NCBI GenBank assembly: GCA_947595585.1
Contig: CANQET010000001.1
Span: 1 to 64,000, forward strand
DNA: 64,000 nt
Direction: 5' to 3'
DNA from: an uncultured Clostridia bacterium
Lineage (GTDB): Bacteria; Bacillota; Clostridia; Christensenellales; Borkfalkiaceae
Shown: positions 1 to 10,266 of the stretch, in pieces
How positions within the stretch are numbered: the stretch's first letter is position 1
How the letters are laid out: each line of letters starts with the position of its first letter
The notes under the pieces: model-generated
Databases searched by the model: none
Told to the model about the DNA's origin: nothing
Seen by the model: only the letters and a program-made list of their open reading frames with translations
Program-made: the position numbers and the translations under genes

Positions 1-258
1 GTGTGGATCGATATCTTCCCCCACAAGCCCATCACGCGGCACCCCGCCGAAGCCCGTATGGGTTCGGGCAAGGGCGCTGTCGAATTCTGGGTCGCGGTCG
101 TGAAGCCCGGCAGAGTGCTGTTCGAGATGGCGGGCGTGCCCGAAGACGTGGCGCGTGAGGCTATGCGTCTCGCGGCGCACAAGCTCCCCGTCAAGTGCAA
201 GTTTGTGAAGAAGGCGGCAGAGCCCACCGAAACCACGGAAGGCGGTGAAGTGAAATGA
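1..258 (+). CDS. rplP: 50S ribosomal protein L16, C-terminal part (truncated by window start)
   Basis: [36 protein letters not shown] matches L16; syntenic with L29. Confidence 0.97.
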   Translation: MWIDIFPHKPITRHPAEARMGSGKGAVEFWVAVVKPGRVLFEMAGVPEDVAREAMRLAAHKLPVKCKFVKKAAEPTETTEGGEVK

Positions 259-446
259 AAGAGAACGAATTCCACAACATGACCGATGTCGAGCTCGATA
301 AGAAGCTCAAGGATCTCAAGAGCGAGCTCTTCAATCTCCGCTTCCGCCATGCGAGCGGCCAGCTCGAAAACCCGCTCTCCATCCGCACCTGCAAGCGCGA
401 GATCGCGCGAGTCAACACCGAGATCCGCGCGCGGAAGGCGAAGTAA
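255..446 (+). CDS. rpmC: 50S ribosomal protein L29
   Basis: Sequence and position; 4-nt overlap with rplP. Confidence 0.97.
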   Translation: MKENEFHNMTDVELDKKLKDLKSELFNLRFRHASGQLENPLSIRTCKREIARVNTEIRARKAK

Positions 447-457
447 GGAGGCGCAAC

Positions 458-712
458 ATGGAAAGAAATCTGAGAAAAGAGAGAGTCGGAGTCGTTGTCT
501 CCGACAAGATGGATAAGACGGTCGTCGTCGCAGTCACCGACAAGCGCAAGCACCCCGTCTACAAGAAGACGATCACCCGCACGAAGAAGTTCAAGGCACA
601 CGACGAGAACAACGAATGTGGCGTGGGCGACAAAGTGCTCATCGTGGAGACGAGAAAGCTCTCCAAGGATAAGAACTGGCGGGTCGCCGAGATCATCGAG
701 AAGGCGAAGTAA
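458..712 (+). CDS. rpsQ: 30S ribosomal protein S17
   Basis: [21 protein letters not shown] motif; synteny. Confidence 0.98.
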   Translation: MERNLRKERVGVVVSDKMDKTVVVAVTDKRKHPVYKKTITRTKKFKAHDENNECGVGDKVLIVETRKLSKDKNWRVAEIIEKAK

Positions 713-730
713 GGGGAGGCATAGAAGAAT

Positions 731-1099
731 ATGATTCAACCTCAAACAAGGCTCAAGGTCGCCGATAATTCGGGTGCGAAGGAGATCATGTGCATCCGCG
801 TGCTCGGCGGCAGCTTCAGAAGATGCGGCAATATCGGCGACGTCATCGTGGCGAGCGTGAAGACCGCAAACCCCGGCGGCGCCGTGAAGAAGGGCGACGT
901 CGTGAAGGCAGTCATTGTGCGTACTTCCAAGGGCATCCGCCGTGCGGACGGCTCCTACATCCGCTTCGACGACAACGCGGCAGTCATCATCGACGCCCAG
1001 AAACAGCCCAAGGGCACCCGTATCTTCGGACCGATCGCGAGAGAACTCAGAGAGAAGGATTACATGAGGATCATCTCGCTCGCGCCCGAGGTATTGTAA
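731..1099 (+). CDS. rplN: 50S ribosomal protein L14
   Basis: [27 protein letters not shown]. Confidence 0.99.
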   Translation: MIQPQTRLKVADNSGAKEIMCIRVLGGSFRRCGNIGDVIVASVKTANPGGAVKKGDVVKAVIVRTSKGIRRADGSYIRFDDNAAVIIDAQKQPKGTRIFGPIARELREKDYMRIISLAPEVL

Positions 1100-1109
1100 G
1101 GAGGACGGC

Positions 1110-1529
1110 ATGGAAATCAAGACAAACGATACCGTGATCGTCATCACGGGCAAATACAAGGGCGCCAAGGGCAAAGTGCTCAAGACGAGCCCCAAGAACC
1201 ATACGGTCATCGTCGAGGGCGTGAACTTCGTGTATAAGCACAAGAAGGCGCGCAAGGCCAACGAGACCGCGCGCATCGTCCGCGAAGAGGCGCCGATCGA
1301 CGTCTCCAACGTGATGCTCGTCTGCGACAAATGCGGCAAGCCTACGCGCATCGCGCATCAGCTCGCCGGCAAGAAGTACGTCCGCATCTGCAAGAAGTGC
1401 GGCGCGGTGCTCGATAAGGCATACGCAGGCAAGGGCAAGAAGGCGGCGCCCGCCGAGACGACGGAAGAGGCGCCCAAGAAGCGCACGAGAAAGCGCAGTC
1501 AGAAGGCGGAAGCGCCCGCTCAGGAATAA
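1110..1529 (+). CDS. rplX: 50S ribosomal protein L24 with zinc-ribbon-like CxxC pairs and Lys/Ala/Glu-rich C-terminal extension
   Basis: KOW-type N-terminus, CDKCGKPTR...CKKCG, synteny. Confidence 0.97.
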   Translation: MEIKTNDTVIVITGKYKGAKGKVLKTSPKNHTVIVEGVNFVYKHKKARKANETARIVREEAPIDVSNVMLVCDKCGKPTRIAHQLAGKKYVRICKKCGAVLDKAYAGKGKKAAPAETTEEAPKKRTRKRSQKAEAPAQE

Positions 1530-1538
1530 TCGGGAGGA

Positions 1539-2141
1539 ATGAACATGGCAGAGAAGAAACCGGCGAAAAAAGAAGCGCCCGCACCCGCCGCTCCCGTGGG
1601 ACCGAGCAGGGTAAGAGTGCAGTACGAGACGGAGGTCGTCCCGTACCTCATGAAGAAATTCAACTACTCGTCCGTGATGCAGTGCCCCAAGCTCGAGAAG
1701 ATCGTCATCAACACGGGCCTCGGCGACATCAAGGACAACCAGAAGGCGATGCAGACGGTGGAAAAGGAGCTCATGCTCATCACCGGGCAGAAGCCCATCT
1801 ACAGAAAGGCGACGAAGTCGGTCGCAAACTTCAAGCTCCGCGAGGGTATGAACATCGGCCTCAAGGTCACCCTCCGCGGCAGGAGAATGTACGACTTCTA
1901 CGACAAGCTCGTCTCCATCGCGCTTCCCCGCGTCCGCGACTTCCGCGGCGTCTCGGATAAGGCGTTCGACGGCAGAGGCAACTACGCGCTCGGGCTCAAA
2001 GAGCAACTCATCTTCCCCGAGATCACCTACGATCAGGTGGAGAACATCCGCGGCATGGACGTCGTCATCGTGACGACGGCGAAGACCGACGAAGAGGCGC
2101 GTGAGCTTTTGAAGGCACTCGGAATGCCCTTCAAGAAGTAA
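1539..2141 (+). CDS. rplE: 50S ribosomal protein L5 with N-terminal extension
   Basis: [21 protein letters not shown]...; synteny. Confidence 0.98.
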   Translation: MNMAEKKPAKKEAPAPAAPVGPSRVRVQYETEVVPYLMKKFNYSSVMQCPKLEKIVINTGLGDIKDNQKAMQTVEKELMLITGQKPIYRKATKSVANFKLREGMNIGLKVTLRGRRMYDFYDKLVSIALPRVRDFRGVSDKAFDGRGNYALGLKEQLIFPEITYDQVENIRGMDVVIVTTAKTDEEARELLKALGMPFKK

Positions 2142-2153
2142 GGAGAGACGGAC

Positions 2154-2339
2154 ATGGCGAAGAAATCAATGATCAACAAACAGCAGAAGAAGCCGAAGTA
2201 CTCGACCAGAGCGTATACGCGCTGCTCGATCTGCGGCAGACCGCACGCGGTTCTCAGAAAGTACGGCGTATGCCGTATCTGCCTTCGGGAACTTGCCTAC
2301 AAGGGGATGATCCCCGGCATGAAGAAAGCAAGCTGGTAA
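2154..2339 (+). CDS. rpsN: 30S ribosomal protein S14, zinc-binding type
   Basis: 61 aa with [25 protein letters not shown]. Confidence 0.98.
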   Translation: MAKKSMINKQQKKPKYSTRAYTRCSICGRPHAVLRKYGVCRICLRELAYKGMIPGMKKASW

Positions 2340-2350
2340 GGAGGCAAGAG

Positions 2351-2743
2351 ATGACAGATCCTATCGCAGATATGCTCACGAGAATCAGAAATGCGCTCAT
2401 GGTCCGCAAGGAGACCGTCGAGATCCCCGCTTCCAACATGAAGAAAGCGATCGCGAACATCCTCCTCGAAGAGGGGTACGTTTCGGGCGTGGAATTCGTC
2501 GAAGAAGAGGGCAAACAGCCCAAGATCGTCATCACCCTCAAGTATGCGGGCGGCAAATCGGTCATCAGCGGGCTTGAGAGAGCTTCCAAACCCGGCCTCC
2601 GCTCGTATAGCGGCGCCAAGAATATGCCGAAGGTGCTTGGCGGATTCGGTATCGCGATCGTCTCCACCAACAAGGGCATCATGACGGATAAGAAGGCGAA
2701 GGCGCAAAACGTCGGCGGCGAAGTGCTGTGCTACGTCTATTAA
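2351..2743 (+). CDS. rpsH: 30S ribosomal protein S8
   Basis: [15 protein letters not shown] start inside longer ORF; RBS ggaggcaag. Confidence 0.98.
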   Translation: MTDPIADMLTRIRNALMVRKETVEIPASNMKKAIANILLEEGYVSGVEFVEEEGKQPKIVITLKYAGGKSVISGLERASKPGLRSYSGAKNMPKVLGGFGIAIVSTNKGIMTDKKAKAQNVGGEVLCYVY

Positions 2744-2753
2744 GGAGGGAATT

Positions 2754-3302
2754 ATGTCGAGAATCGGAAAAAAGGTGATCGCGGTTCCCGCAGGCGTCAC
2801 TGTGGACTTTGCAGAGGGCGTCGTCACCGTAAAGGGTCCCAAGGGGCAGCTTACCCGTGAGATCAAGGGCAATATCGACGTCAAGCACGAGGGCGCGGAA
2901 GTGCACGTGCTCGCGCTCGACGACACAAAAGACACGAATGCGCGCCACGGGCTCTACCGTGCGCTCATCGCGGATATGGTGAAGGGCGTCTCGGAGGGCT
3001 TTACCCGCTCTCTCGAGATCAAGGGCGTCGGCTGGAAGGGCCAGATGCAGGGCACCAAGCTCGTGCTGAATGTCGGCTTCTCCCACCCCGTCGATTTCGT
3101 AGCGCCCGAGGGCATCAAACTCGAATGCCCGACGGCGACGGAGATCGCGGTCTCGGGGATCGACAAGGTCCTCGTGGGGCAGGTCGCGGCGGACCTTCGC
3201 GCGATCCGCATCCCCGAGCCCTACCACGGCTACGGCATCCGCTACAAGGGCGAGCATGTCGAGCATAAGGAAGGCAAGACTTCGGGCAAGGGCAAGAAGT
3301 AA
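2754..3302 (+). CDS. rplF: 50S ribosomal protein L6
   Basis: MSRIGKKVIAVPAGVTV. Confidence 0.99.
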   Translation: MSRIGKKVIAVPAGVTVDFAEGVVTVKGPKGQLTREIKGNIDVKHEGAEVHVLALDDTKDTNARHGLYRALIADMVKGVSEGFTRSLEIKGVGWKGQMQGTKLVLNVGFSHPVDFVAPEGIKLECPTATEIAVSGIDKVLVGQVAADLRAIRIPEPYHGYGIRYKGEHVEHKEGKTSGKGKK

Positions 3303-3315
3303 AGGAGCGTGAAAC

Positions 3316-3684
3316 ATGATAACAAGAATCGATAAGAATGCGGTGAGACAGCGCCGTCATAAGCGCGTCCGCAAGACGCTCTCGGGAACGCCCGAATGCC
3401 CGCGCCTCTCCGTCTATAAGAGCACGAAGAACATCTACGTTCAGTTCATCGACGACGTCAACGGCCTCACGCTTGCATCCTGCTCCACGCTCGAGAAGAG
3501 CGTACAGAGCGAGATCGCGGGCAAGACCAAGACGGATGCCGCCAAGATCGTCGGCAAGATCGCCGGCGAGCGCGCCAAGGAGAAGGGGATCGCCACCGTC
3601 GTATTCGACCGCGGCGGCTACAACTACACGGGGCGCGTACAGGCAGTTGCGGACGGCGCACGCGAAGCCGGACTTCAGTTCTGA
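3316..3684 (+). CDS. rplR: 50S ribosomal protein L18
   Basis: L18 sequence and synteny. Confidence 0.98.
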   Translation: MITRIDKNAVRQRRHKRVRKTLSGTPECPRLSVYKSTKNIYVQFIDDVNGLTLASCSTLEKSVQSEIAGKTKTDAAKIVGKIAGERAKEKGIATVVFDRGGYNYTGRVQAVADGAREAGLQF

Positions 3685-3697
3685 AGGAGTATAGATC

Positions 3698-4216
3698 ATG
3701 GCAAGAGAAAACAGACCTCAGAGAAGACAGGAAGAAAACGACGGGCTCATCAAGAAGCTCATCGAGATCAATCGCGTGAGCAAGACCGTCAAGGGCGGCA
3801 AGAACATGCGCTTTGCGGCGCTTGTCGTCGTCGGTGACGGGGCAGGGCACGTCGGCTACGGCACGGGGAAGTCCAAGGAAGTCCCCGAGGCGATCGAGAA
3901 GGCGACGCAGGCTGCCAAGAAGAACATGATCAAAGTCTCCATCGTGGATACGACGATCCCGCACGAGGTGCTCGGGCGCTTCGGCAAGGGCGCGGTGCTT
4001 ATGCTCCCCGCCGCCGAAGGTACCGGCGTCATCGCGGGCGGTCCCGTCCGTGCCGTCATGGAGGCCGCGGGGATCAAGAATATCCGTACGAAATCGCACG
4101 GGACGCAGAACCCCGGCAACTGCATCAAGGCGACGGTCGCGGGGCTCGCAGAGCTCAAGACCGCCGAGGAGATCGCGGCGCTTCGCGGCAAGACCGTCGA
4201 AGAGATCATAGGCTGA
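3698..4216 (+). CDS. rpsE: 30S ribosomal protein S5
   Basis: [25 protein letters not shown]. Confidence 0.99.
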   Translation: MARENRPQRRQEENDGLIKKLIEINRVSKTVKGGKNMRFAALVVVGDGAGHVGYGTGKSKEVPEAIEKATQAAKKNMIKVSIVDTTIPHEVLGRFGKGAVLMLPAAEGTGVIAGGPVRAVMEAAGIKNIRTKSHGTQNPGNCIKATVAGLAELKTAEEIAALRGKTVEEIIG

Positions 4217-4226
4217 GGAGGGTAAC

Positions 4227-4406
4227 ATGGTCAAAGTCACTTTAATGAAGAGCCCCATCGGCGAGGTCAAGTCGGTCAAAGCGACGATCGCCGCCCTCGG
4301 TCTCACGAAGATCCGCACCTATAAGGTCTTTGCCGACAGCGAAACGCTGCGCGGGCAGATCAGAAAGGTCGCCCACCTCGTCAAGGTCGAAGAGGTAAAG
4401 GAGTAA
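4227..4406 (+). CDS. rpmD: 50S ribosomal protein L30 (59 aa, absent from the ORF track because of its length)
   Basis: Read directly: [62 protein letters not shown] gaggaggg; between rpsE and rplO. Confidence 0.96.
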   Translation: MVKVTLMKSPIGEVKSVKATIAALGLTKIRTYKVFADSETLRGQIRKVAHLVKVEEVKE

Positions 4407-4408
4407 AC

Positions 4409-4873
4409 ATGAGAATCGATACCATGAGAATCGATACGATCGCCCCCGCAGAGGGTGCGAGGACTACGGAAAAGCGGCTCGGCAGGGGCATCGGCTCCGG
4501 GCTCGGCAAGACGAGCGGCAAGGGCCATAAGGGCCAGTGGGCGCGTTCGGGCGGCGGCGTAAGGCCGGGCTTCGAAGGCGGCCAGATGCCTCTCGCCCGC
4601 AGGATCCCCAAGCGCGGCTTCCACAATAAGTGGGGCAAGGATTATGTGATCGTCAACATCTCCGCGCTCAACGATCTTCCCGCGGGGACCGAAGTCGATT
4701 ACGGCTACGTGCTCGAAAACGGGCTTGCGAAGGAAGTCAAGCACGACGCAGGGCTCAAAGTCCTCGGCGGCGGCGAGCTCAAAGTCGCACTCACGGTGCG
4801 CGCTGCGAAGTTCTCGGCGTCGGCGAAGGCCGCGATCGAGGCTGCGGGCGGTACGGCGGAAGTCCTCGAATGA
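4409..4873 (+). CDS. rplO: 50S ribosomal protein L15
   Basis: [21 protein letters not shown]. Confidence 0.98.
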   Translation: MRIDTMRIDTIAPAEGARTTEKRLGRGIGSGLGKTSGKGHKGQWARSGGGVRPGFEGGQMPLARRIPKRGFHNKWGKDYVIVNISALNDLPAGTEVDYGYVLENGLAKEVKHDAGLKVLGGGELKVALTVRAAKFSASAKAAIEAAGGTAEVLE

Positions 4874-4908
4874 CTTTCGCGTGCTACGGCGCTTGAAAGG
4901 AGTAAACT

Positions 4909-6261
4909 ATGTTTGAAACCATCAAAAACGCCTTACTCAACAAAGAGATCCGCAAGAAACTGTTGCTGACGCTTCTCCTTCTGCTCGTGTTCCGCGTCGG
5001 GTGCTATATCCCCGTGCCCGGTCTCGACAGGGGGGTGTTCTTCAACATCGTCAACGGCGAAGGCGGGAATGGCGGAAACGCTTTCTTGCAGCTCATGAGC
5101 GGCATCACGGGCGGCGCGCTCGCAAACGGCACGCTGTTCGCGCTCGGGATCGGGCCGTACATCAACGCGTCCATTATCATCCAGCTTCTCACGGTCGGCA
5201 TTCCCTATCTCGAGAACCTCTCGAAGCAGGGCGAAGAGGGGAGAAAGCGCATCACGTTCTTCACGCGCATCCTCACCATCATCCTCGCCATCATCCAATC
5301 CATCGGCATCATCGTCACCTTCGCGAACCAAAGCGGTGCCATCGCCACCGATTACTTCTTCGCAGTGGATATCGGCGAGGCGGGCGCCAAGTGGCTCGCA
5401 GGGATCTATATGACCATCGTCTACACGGGCGGCGCCATGCTCGTCATGTGGCTCGGTGAGCGCATCACCGATTTCGGCGTCGGCAACGGGATCTCGATGA
5501 TCATCTTCATCGGCATCATCTCCACGGCGGGTATCTCCGTCCTCAACGAGATCGAGCTCGTCTTCACGGAGAGCGCGGAACACCTTCTCAACATCGGTAT
5601 GTTCCTCATCATCACGGTCCTCGTGTTCTTTGCGATCGTGTATGTGGACCTCGCCGAACGGAAGATCCCCGTGCAATACGCCAAGCAGGTGCGCGGCACC
5701 AAGATGTACGGCGGCCAGAGCTCCGTCATTCCCATGAAGATCACGGGAAGCGGCGTCATGCCCCTCATCTTCGCGTTCGCGATCATCTCCTTCCCGTCCA
5801 TGCTCATCAGCCTCTTCTGGGGGAACACGCCCGCTGCGACGAATCTCCAGAACTGGTTCTCGGGCTCCTCGCCCAACTGGTACGGGCAGGTCCTCTACGC
5901 CCTCGCGCTCTGCATTCTCATCTTCATCTTCGCCTTCTTCTATGCGTCCATCGAGTTCAACCCCGACGACGTGGCGAAGCAGATCCAGGGCAACGGCGGA
6001 TTCATCCAAGGGATCCGTCCCGGCAAGCCGACGGCGGCCTACCTCAAGAAGATCAACAAGCGCATCACGCTCTTCGGTGCGATCTTCCTCACCCTTGTCG
6101 CGTTCATTCCCTCGGTGGCGTTCAGCTGGGCGGGTTCTTCCAACCTCGTCAACGTGTTCTCCACGACGGGGATCCTGATCGTCGTCTCTGTGGCTCTGGA
6201 ATTTGATAAGCAGTTACAGTCCCAGATCCTCATGAAAAACTACAAGGGGTTCCTGAAGTAA
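4909..6261 (+). CDS. secY: Protein translocase subunit SecY
   Basis: Multi-TM; RVGCYIPVPG, GIGPYINASIIIQLL. Confidence 0.99.
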   Translation: MFETIKNALLNKEIRKKLLLTLLLLLVFRVGCYIPVPGLDRGVFFNIVNGEGGNGGNAFLQLMSGITGGALANGTLFALGIGPYINASIIIQLLTVGIPYLENLSKQGEEGRKRITFFTRILTIILAIIQSIGIIVTFANQSGAIATDYFFAVDIGEAGAKWLAGIYMTIVYTGGAMLVMWLGERITDFGVGNGISMIIFIGIISTAGISVLNEIELVFTESAEHLLNIGMFLIITVLVFFAIVYVDLAERKIPVQYAKQVRGTKMYGGQSSVIPMKITGSGVMPLIFAFAIISFPSMLISLFWGNTPAATNLQNWFSGSSPNWYGQVLYALALCILIFIFAFFYASIEFNPDDVAKQIQGNGGFIQGIRPGKPTAAYLKKINKRITLFGAIFLTLVAFIPSVAFSWAGSSNLVNVFSTTGILIVVSVALEFDKQLQSQILMKNYKGFLK

Positions 6262-6265
6262 CGAG

Positions 6266-6535
6266 CGAACTGCGGATAAGCGGCGCAATACTTTGTACGG
6301 CGCGCTACGCGCTTGTGCCGCCGAAATGAGCAAATCGTTTTCATGTTGCTTGTTCTCGGCGTTCGAACTGCGCTTTCCTACTTCGCCTAACGGCTCGTGC
6401 CGCGCTTAGAGAATTAGAAGTGCGCGCGGGGCGGTCACGTACGCACAAGTACGCTCCCGTCGGAAATGCTCGTTCTCCTTGTCTTGCTTGCTTCTCCGCA
6501 GTTTAACGGTACCCGTTGTCGCTTATCACGAGCGA
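6266..6535 (+). repeat. Interspersed repeat family D, copy 1 (between secY and adk)
   Basis: GAACTGCGGATAAGCGGCGCAATACT ... GGCTCGTGCCGCGCTTAGAGAATTAGAAGTGCGCGCGGGG ... GTACCCGTTGTCGCTTAT, shared with 11782-11983 and inverted at 23483-23731. Confidence 0.85.
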
Positions 6536-6610
6536 AAGGCCTACCCCCATCGGGGGGAGGCTCCGCCGTAGGCGGTGGTGGGGGGCAAGGGAGACGACGA
6601 AGCCTATCAG

Positions 6611-6679
6611 TACGTCATTCCGAGGCGTTAGCCGAGGAATCTCGACTTTGTGATTTCTCACTACGTTCGAAATGACGTA
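6611..6679 (+). repeat. Interspersed hairpin repeat family A, copy 1
   Basis: TACGTCATTCCGA ... GAATCTC ... GATTTCTCACTACGTTCGAAATGACGTA, terminal inverted repeat. Confidence 0.85.
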
Positions 6680-6682
6680 TGT

Positions 6683-6716
6683 ACCCCCTCCCGCGGAGGG
6701 GGGTAGGGGGGTGGGC
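6683..6716 (+). repeat. G-rich repeat family B, copy
   Basis: ACCCCCTCCCGCGGAGGGGGGTAGGGGGGTGGGC. Confidence 0.85.
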
Positions 6717-6769
6717 AGAGAACGATACCCCCATCCCAAGCGATAATCCACACTTATCGAGGTTTTTGT

Positions 6770-7408
6770 ATGAAACTGATCCTACTCGGTGCGCCCGGCG
6801 CAGGCAAGGGCACGCAGGCAACGAAGATCTCCGATCGCTACGGTCTCGTCCATATCTCCACGGGCGACATCTTCCGTGCGAACATCAAAAACGGCACCGA
6901 GATCGGGCTGCTCGCGAAGTCGTATACCGATAAAGGCGAGCTCGTCCCCGACGAAGTGACCTGTGCGATCGTGAAGGACCGTCTCACGTGGGAGGACTGC
7001 AAGAAGGGGTACCTTCTCGACGGCTTCCCCCGCAACCTGTTTCAGGCGGAGGCGCTCGATACGTTTGCCGAGATCGACGGGGTCGTGAACATCAACATCG
7101 ATCACAAGCTCCTCATGGACCGTCTTTGCGGCAGGAGAGTTTGCAAGGAATGCGGCGAGAGCTACCACGTCTCCACCTTAAACGGCGCGACGACGTGCGC
7201 CCGCTGCGGTGGCGAACTCTATCGCAGGAAAGACGATAACCCCGAGACCGTGGGCGCCCGTCTTGCCGTCTACAACGAGCAGACGGCCCCGCTCATCGAC
7301 TACTACACGAAGAAGGGCAACATCCTGAACTTCACGGGCACGGAGGCTCCCGCCGAAGTGCTGTTCGAAGAGATCAAGAAAGTGCTCGACCGTCTTGCGC
7401 AGCAATGA
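6770..7408 (+). CDS. adk: Adenylate kinase, zinc-lid type
   Basis: GAPGAGKGTQA, CKECGESYH...CARCGGEL. Confidence 0.99.
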   Translation: MKLILLGAPGAGKGTQATKISDRYGLVHISTGDIFRANIKNGTEIGLLAKSYTDKGELVPDEVTCAIVKDRLTWEDCKKGYLLDGFPRNLFQAEALDTFAEIDGVVNINIDHKLLMDRLCGRRVCKECGESYHVSTLNGATTCARCGGELYRRKDDNPETVGARLAVYNEQTAPLIDYYTKKGNILNFTGTEAPAEVLFEEIKKVLDRLAQQ

Positions 7409-8148
7409 TCGTCGTAAAGAGCGAAGATGAGATCGCGCGCATGCGGGAACCCTGCGCCGTCGTCCGCGACTGCCTCGCCTACATCGGGGAGAAGATCACA
7501 GCGGGCATGACGACGCGGGAGGTCGATGCGCTCGTCGAGCAATTCATCCGTGCGCAGGGCGCGATCCCTTCCTGCCTCGGCTACGGCGGCTTTCCCGCCT
7601 CGGCCTGCGTCTCGGTCAACGAAGTCGTGGTGCACGGCATCCCGGGCGAGCGCGTCCTCCGCGAGGGGGATATCGTGAGCGTGGACCTCTGCGCCTACAA
7701 AAACGGCTTCCACGGCGACGGCGCACGCACCTTCTGTATCGGGAAGGTCAGCGCGGAGAAAGAGAAACTTGTGCGCATCACCGAAGAATGCTTCTATGCG
7801 GGCATCGACGGGGTGAAAGCGGGTACGCCGCTCGGCGATATCGGCTTCCGCGTCCAGAAACATGCCGAGGAGCACGGGTTTTCGGTCATCCGCGCCTACA
7901 CGGGGCACGGCATCGGCCGTGAAATGCACGAAGACCCCGCCGTGCCCAATTTCGGGCGGCAGGGTGCGGGCATCCGTCTCCCCGCAGGCGCCGTCATCTG
8001 CGTCGAACCCATGATCGCCGCGGGCAAGTGGCGGGTCAAGGTGCTTCCCGACGGCTGGACGGCCGTCATGGCAGACGGGCGCCCCGCCGCGCATTACGAG
8101 AACACGCTGGTCGTCCGCGAGGACGGCGTCGAGATCCTCACCCTTTGA
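7405..8148 (+). CDS. map: Methionine aminopeptidase type I
   Basis: [20 protein letters not shown]; 4-nt overlap with adk. Confidence 0.98.
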   Translation: MIVVKSEDEIARMREPCAVVRDCLAYIGEKITAGMTTREVDALVEQFIRAQGAIPSCLGYGGFPASACVSVNEVVVHGIPGERVLREGDIVSVDLCAYKNGFHGDGARTFCIGKVSAEKEKLVRITEECFYAGIDGVKAGTPLGDIGFRVQKHAEEHGFSVIRAYTGHGIGREMHEDPAVPNFGRQGAGIRLPAGAVICVEPMIAAGKWRVKVLPDGWTAVMADGRPAAHYENTLVVREDGVEILTL

Positions 8149-8164
8149 GGTGAACGGAGGTAGT

Positions 8165-8386
8165 ATGTCGAAGGACGACGTCATCGAAACCGAAGGAAAA
8201 GTCATCGAAGCGCTCCCCAATGCCGCGTTCAAAGTGCGGCTCACCAACGGGCACGTCATCACGGCGTATATTTCGGGGAAGCTCAGAATGAACTACATCC
8301 GCATCATCGAAGGCGACAATGTGAAGCTCGAGATGAGCCCCTACGATCTCACCAAAGGTCGCATCACGTGGCGCAGCAAGAACTGA
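8165..8386 (+). CDS. infA: Translation initiation factor IF-1
   Basis: [47 protein letters not shown]. Confidence 0.98.
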   Translation: MSKDDVIETEGKVIEALPNAAFKVRLTNGHVITAYISGKLRMNYIRIIEGDNVKLEMSPYDLTKGRITWRSKN

Positions 8387-8425
8387 AGCCATTTCCAAAC
8401 CAAAATAACAGCGAGGTAATTCCCT

Positions 8426-8542
8426 ATGAAAGTCAGACCTTCCGTAAAGCCCATGTGCGATAAGTGCAAAGTCATCAAGAGAAACGGAAAAGTTATGGTC
8501 ATCTGCTCGAAAAATAAGAGCCATAAGCAAAGACAGGGTTAA
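8426..8542 (+). CDS. rpmJ: 50S ribosomal protein L36 (38 aa, absent from ORF track)
   Basis: Read directly: [38 protein letters not shown]. Confidence 0.98.
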   Translation: MKVRPSVKPMCDKCKVIKRNGKVMVICSKNKSHKQRQG

Positions 8543-8549
8543 AAATCAG

Positions 8550-8578
8550 TTGACACAAGCTGTTTCCTATGCTATAAT
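8550..8578 (+). promoter_or_regulatory. Sigma-A-type promoter inside the alpha operon, upstream of rpsM
   Basis: TTGACA (8550-8555), 17 nt, TATAAT (8573-8578). Confidence 0.85.
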
Positions 8579-8822
8579 GTATATTGCGGCTTTTGGAAGA
8601 AAACCGCAAAAATGCATGATCTCAAGCTGAATTTCCGCAGCGGAAGGTTGCGGAGACTCGGCTTGCTTTGCGCTTGATAAGGGCGGTTTTTCCCCCGAAA
8701 AGGCGCAAAAAAATGCGAAAATTCCCGCTTTCGGGGTGCGTACTTTCCACTGCGCACCGCAAAGAACGGACGACATAGAAAAATTCTTATTATTTTACCA
8801 AATCAACGGAGGTTTCAAGTAC

Positions 8823-9191
8823 ATGGCACGTATTGCCGGTGTGGATTTGCCGAGAGAGAAGCGGGTCGAGATCGGCCTCACCTACATCTACGGGATCGGA
8901 CTTACGACGTCGAAGAAGATCTTGGCGGAGACGGGGATCAATCCCGATACCCGCGTGAAGGATCTCAATGAGAACGACGTCTCCAAGCTCAGAGAGTATA
9001 TCGACCACCACCTCACCGTGGAGGGCGAACTCAGAGGACAAGTTAGCCTCAACATCAAGCGCCTGATGGAGATCGGGTGCTATCGCGGCGTGCGCCACAG
9101 AAAGGGCTTGCCCGTACGCGGACAGAGCACGAAGCGCAACGCGCGGACCCGCAAAGGGCCTCGCCGTACGGTCGCGAACAAGAAGAAGTAA
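8823..9191 (+). CDS. rpsM: 30S ribosomal protein S13
   Basis: [26 protein letters not shown]; start downstream of ORF-track start, RBS ggaggttt. Confidence 0.98.
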   Translation: MARIAGVDLPREKRVEIGLTYIYGIGLTTSKKILAETGINPDTRVKDLNENDVSKLREYIDHHLTVEGELRGQVSLNIKRLMEIGCYRGVRHRKGLPVRGQSTKRNARTRKGPRRTVANKKK

Positions 9192-9203
9192 GGAGGCGAA
9201 GAC

Positions 9204-9602
9204 ATGGCAGCAGCAAAGAAGTCGGTTGCTTCGCGCAAACGCAGAGAGATCAAGAAGGTCGACCGCGGACAGGTGCACATCCAGTCCACGTTCAACAATA
9301 CCATCGTTACCATCACGGATATGAACGGCAATGTTATCTCGTGGTCGAGTGCGGGCGCTCTGAAATACCGCGGCTCGCGCAAGGGTACGCCGTTCGCAGC
9401 GCAGATGGCGGCTGAGACGGCAGCCAAGGCGGCCAAGGAACATGGGCTTCGCTCCGTCGAAGTCTACGTGAAGGGTCCCGGTGCGGGCAGAGAGTCCGCG
9501 ATCCGCGCGCTCGCGAATTGCGACCTCGAGGTCACGCTCATTTCCGACGTTTCGCCCGTCGCGCACAACGGGTGCCGTCCGCCCAAGCGCAGAAGAGTTT
9601 AA
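9204..9602 (+). CDS. rpsK: 30S ribosomal protein S11
   Basis: S11 sequence and synteny. Confidence 0.99.
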   Translation: MAAAKKSVASRKRREIKKVDRGQVHIQSTFNNTIVTITDMNGNVISWSSAGALKYRGSRKGTPFAAQMAAETAAKAAKEHGLRSVEVYVKGPGAGRESAIRALANCDLEVTLISDVSPVAHNGCRPPKRRRV

Positions 9603-9613
9603 GGAGGTAAGAG

Positions 9614-10240
9614 ATGGCTGTTTACAGAGATGCAAAATGCAAACTTTGCAGAAGAGAGGGCAATAAGCTCTTTTTGAAGGGCGATAAATGCTACATGGAG
9701 AAGTGCCCGTTCAACAAGCGGCCCACGCCTCCCGGGAAAGCGCCCAGCGCCATGCGGAAGAAGGTCTCCGAATACGGTCTGCAGCTCCGTGAGAAGCAGA
9801 AGACCAAGCGCATCTACGGCGTGCAGGAAGGGCAGTTCCGCCACTACTATGAACTCGCAGAGCGCATGAAGGGGATCACGGGCGAGAACATGCTCTCCCT
9901 CCTCGAGAGAAGGCTCGATAACGTCGTGTTCCGTATGGGCCTCGGCGCTTCGCGTACGCAGGCGCGCCAGCTCGTCAACCATGCGCACCTCACGGTCAAC
10001 GGGAAGACGGTCACCGTGCCCTCCTACATCGTGAAGGCGGGGGACGTCATCGCCGTCAAAGAGACCAGAAAAGGCAACAAATACTTCGAGCAGATCAAAG
10101 CGATGAAGGTAGGTAACCTTCCCAAGTGGCTGGAGTTCGACCCCGAGAAGCTCGAGGGTAAGGTTTTGGCATTGCCGACCAGAGAGGACATCGATAGCCA
10201 GATCGCAGAACACATGATCGTCGAGTTGTACTCCAAATAA
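9614..10240 (+). CDS. rpsD: 30S ribosomal protein S4 (Cys-containing)
   Basis: [16 protein letters not shown]...; synteny. Confidence 0.98.
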   Translation: MAVYRDAKCKLCRREGNKLFLKGDKCYMEKCPFNKRPTPPGKAPSAMRKKVSEYGLQLREKQKTKRIYGVQEGQFRHYYELAERMKGITGENMLSLLERRLDNVVFRMGLGASRTQARQLVNHAHLTVNGKTVTVPSYIVKAGDVIAVKETRKGNKYFEQIKAMKVGNLPKWLEFDPEKLEGKVLALPTREDIDSQIAEHMIVELYSK

Positions 10241-10266
10241 TTAAAATTCCATAAGGAGGTAGCTAT

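Noticed and set aside
4933-6009. 358-aa minus-strand ORF opposite secY
   Set aside because: Arg/Asp/Glu-rich composition typical of antisense GC-rich reading; secY is unambiguous
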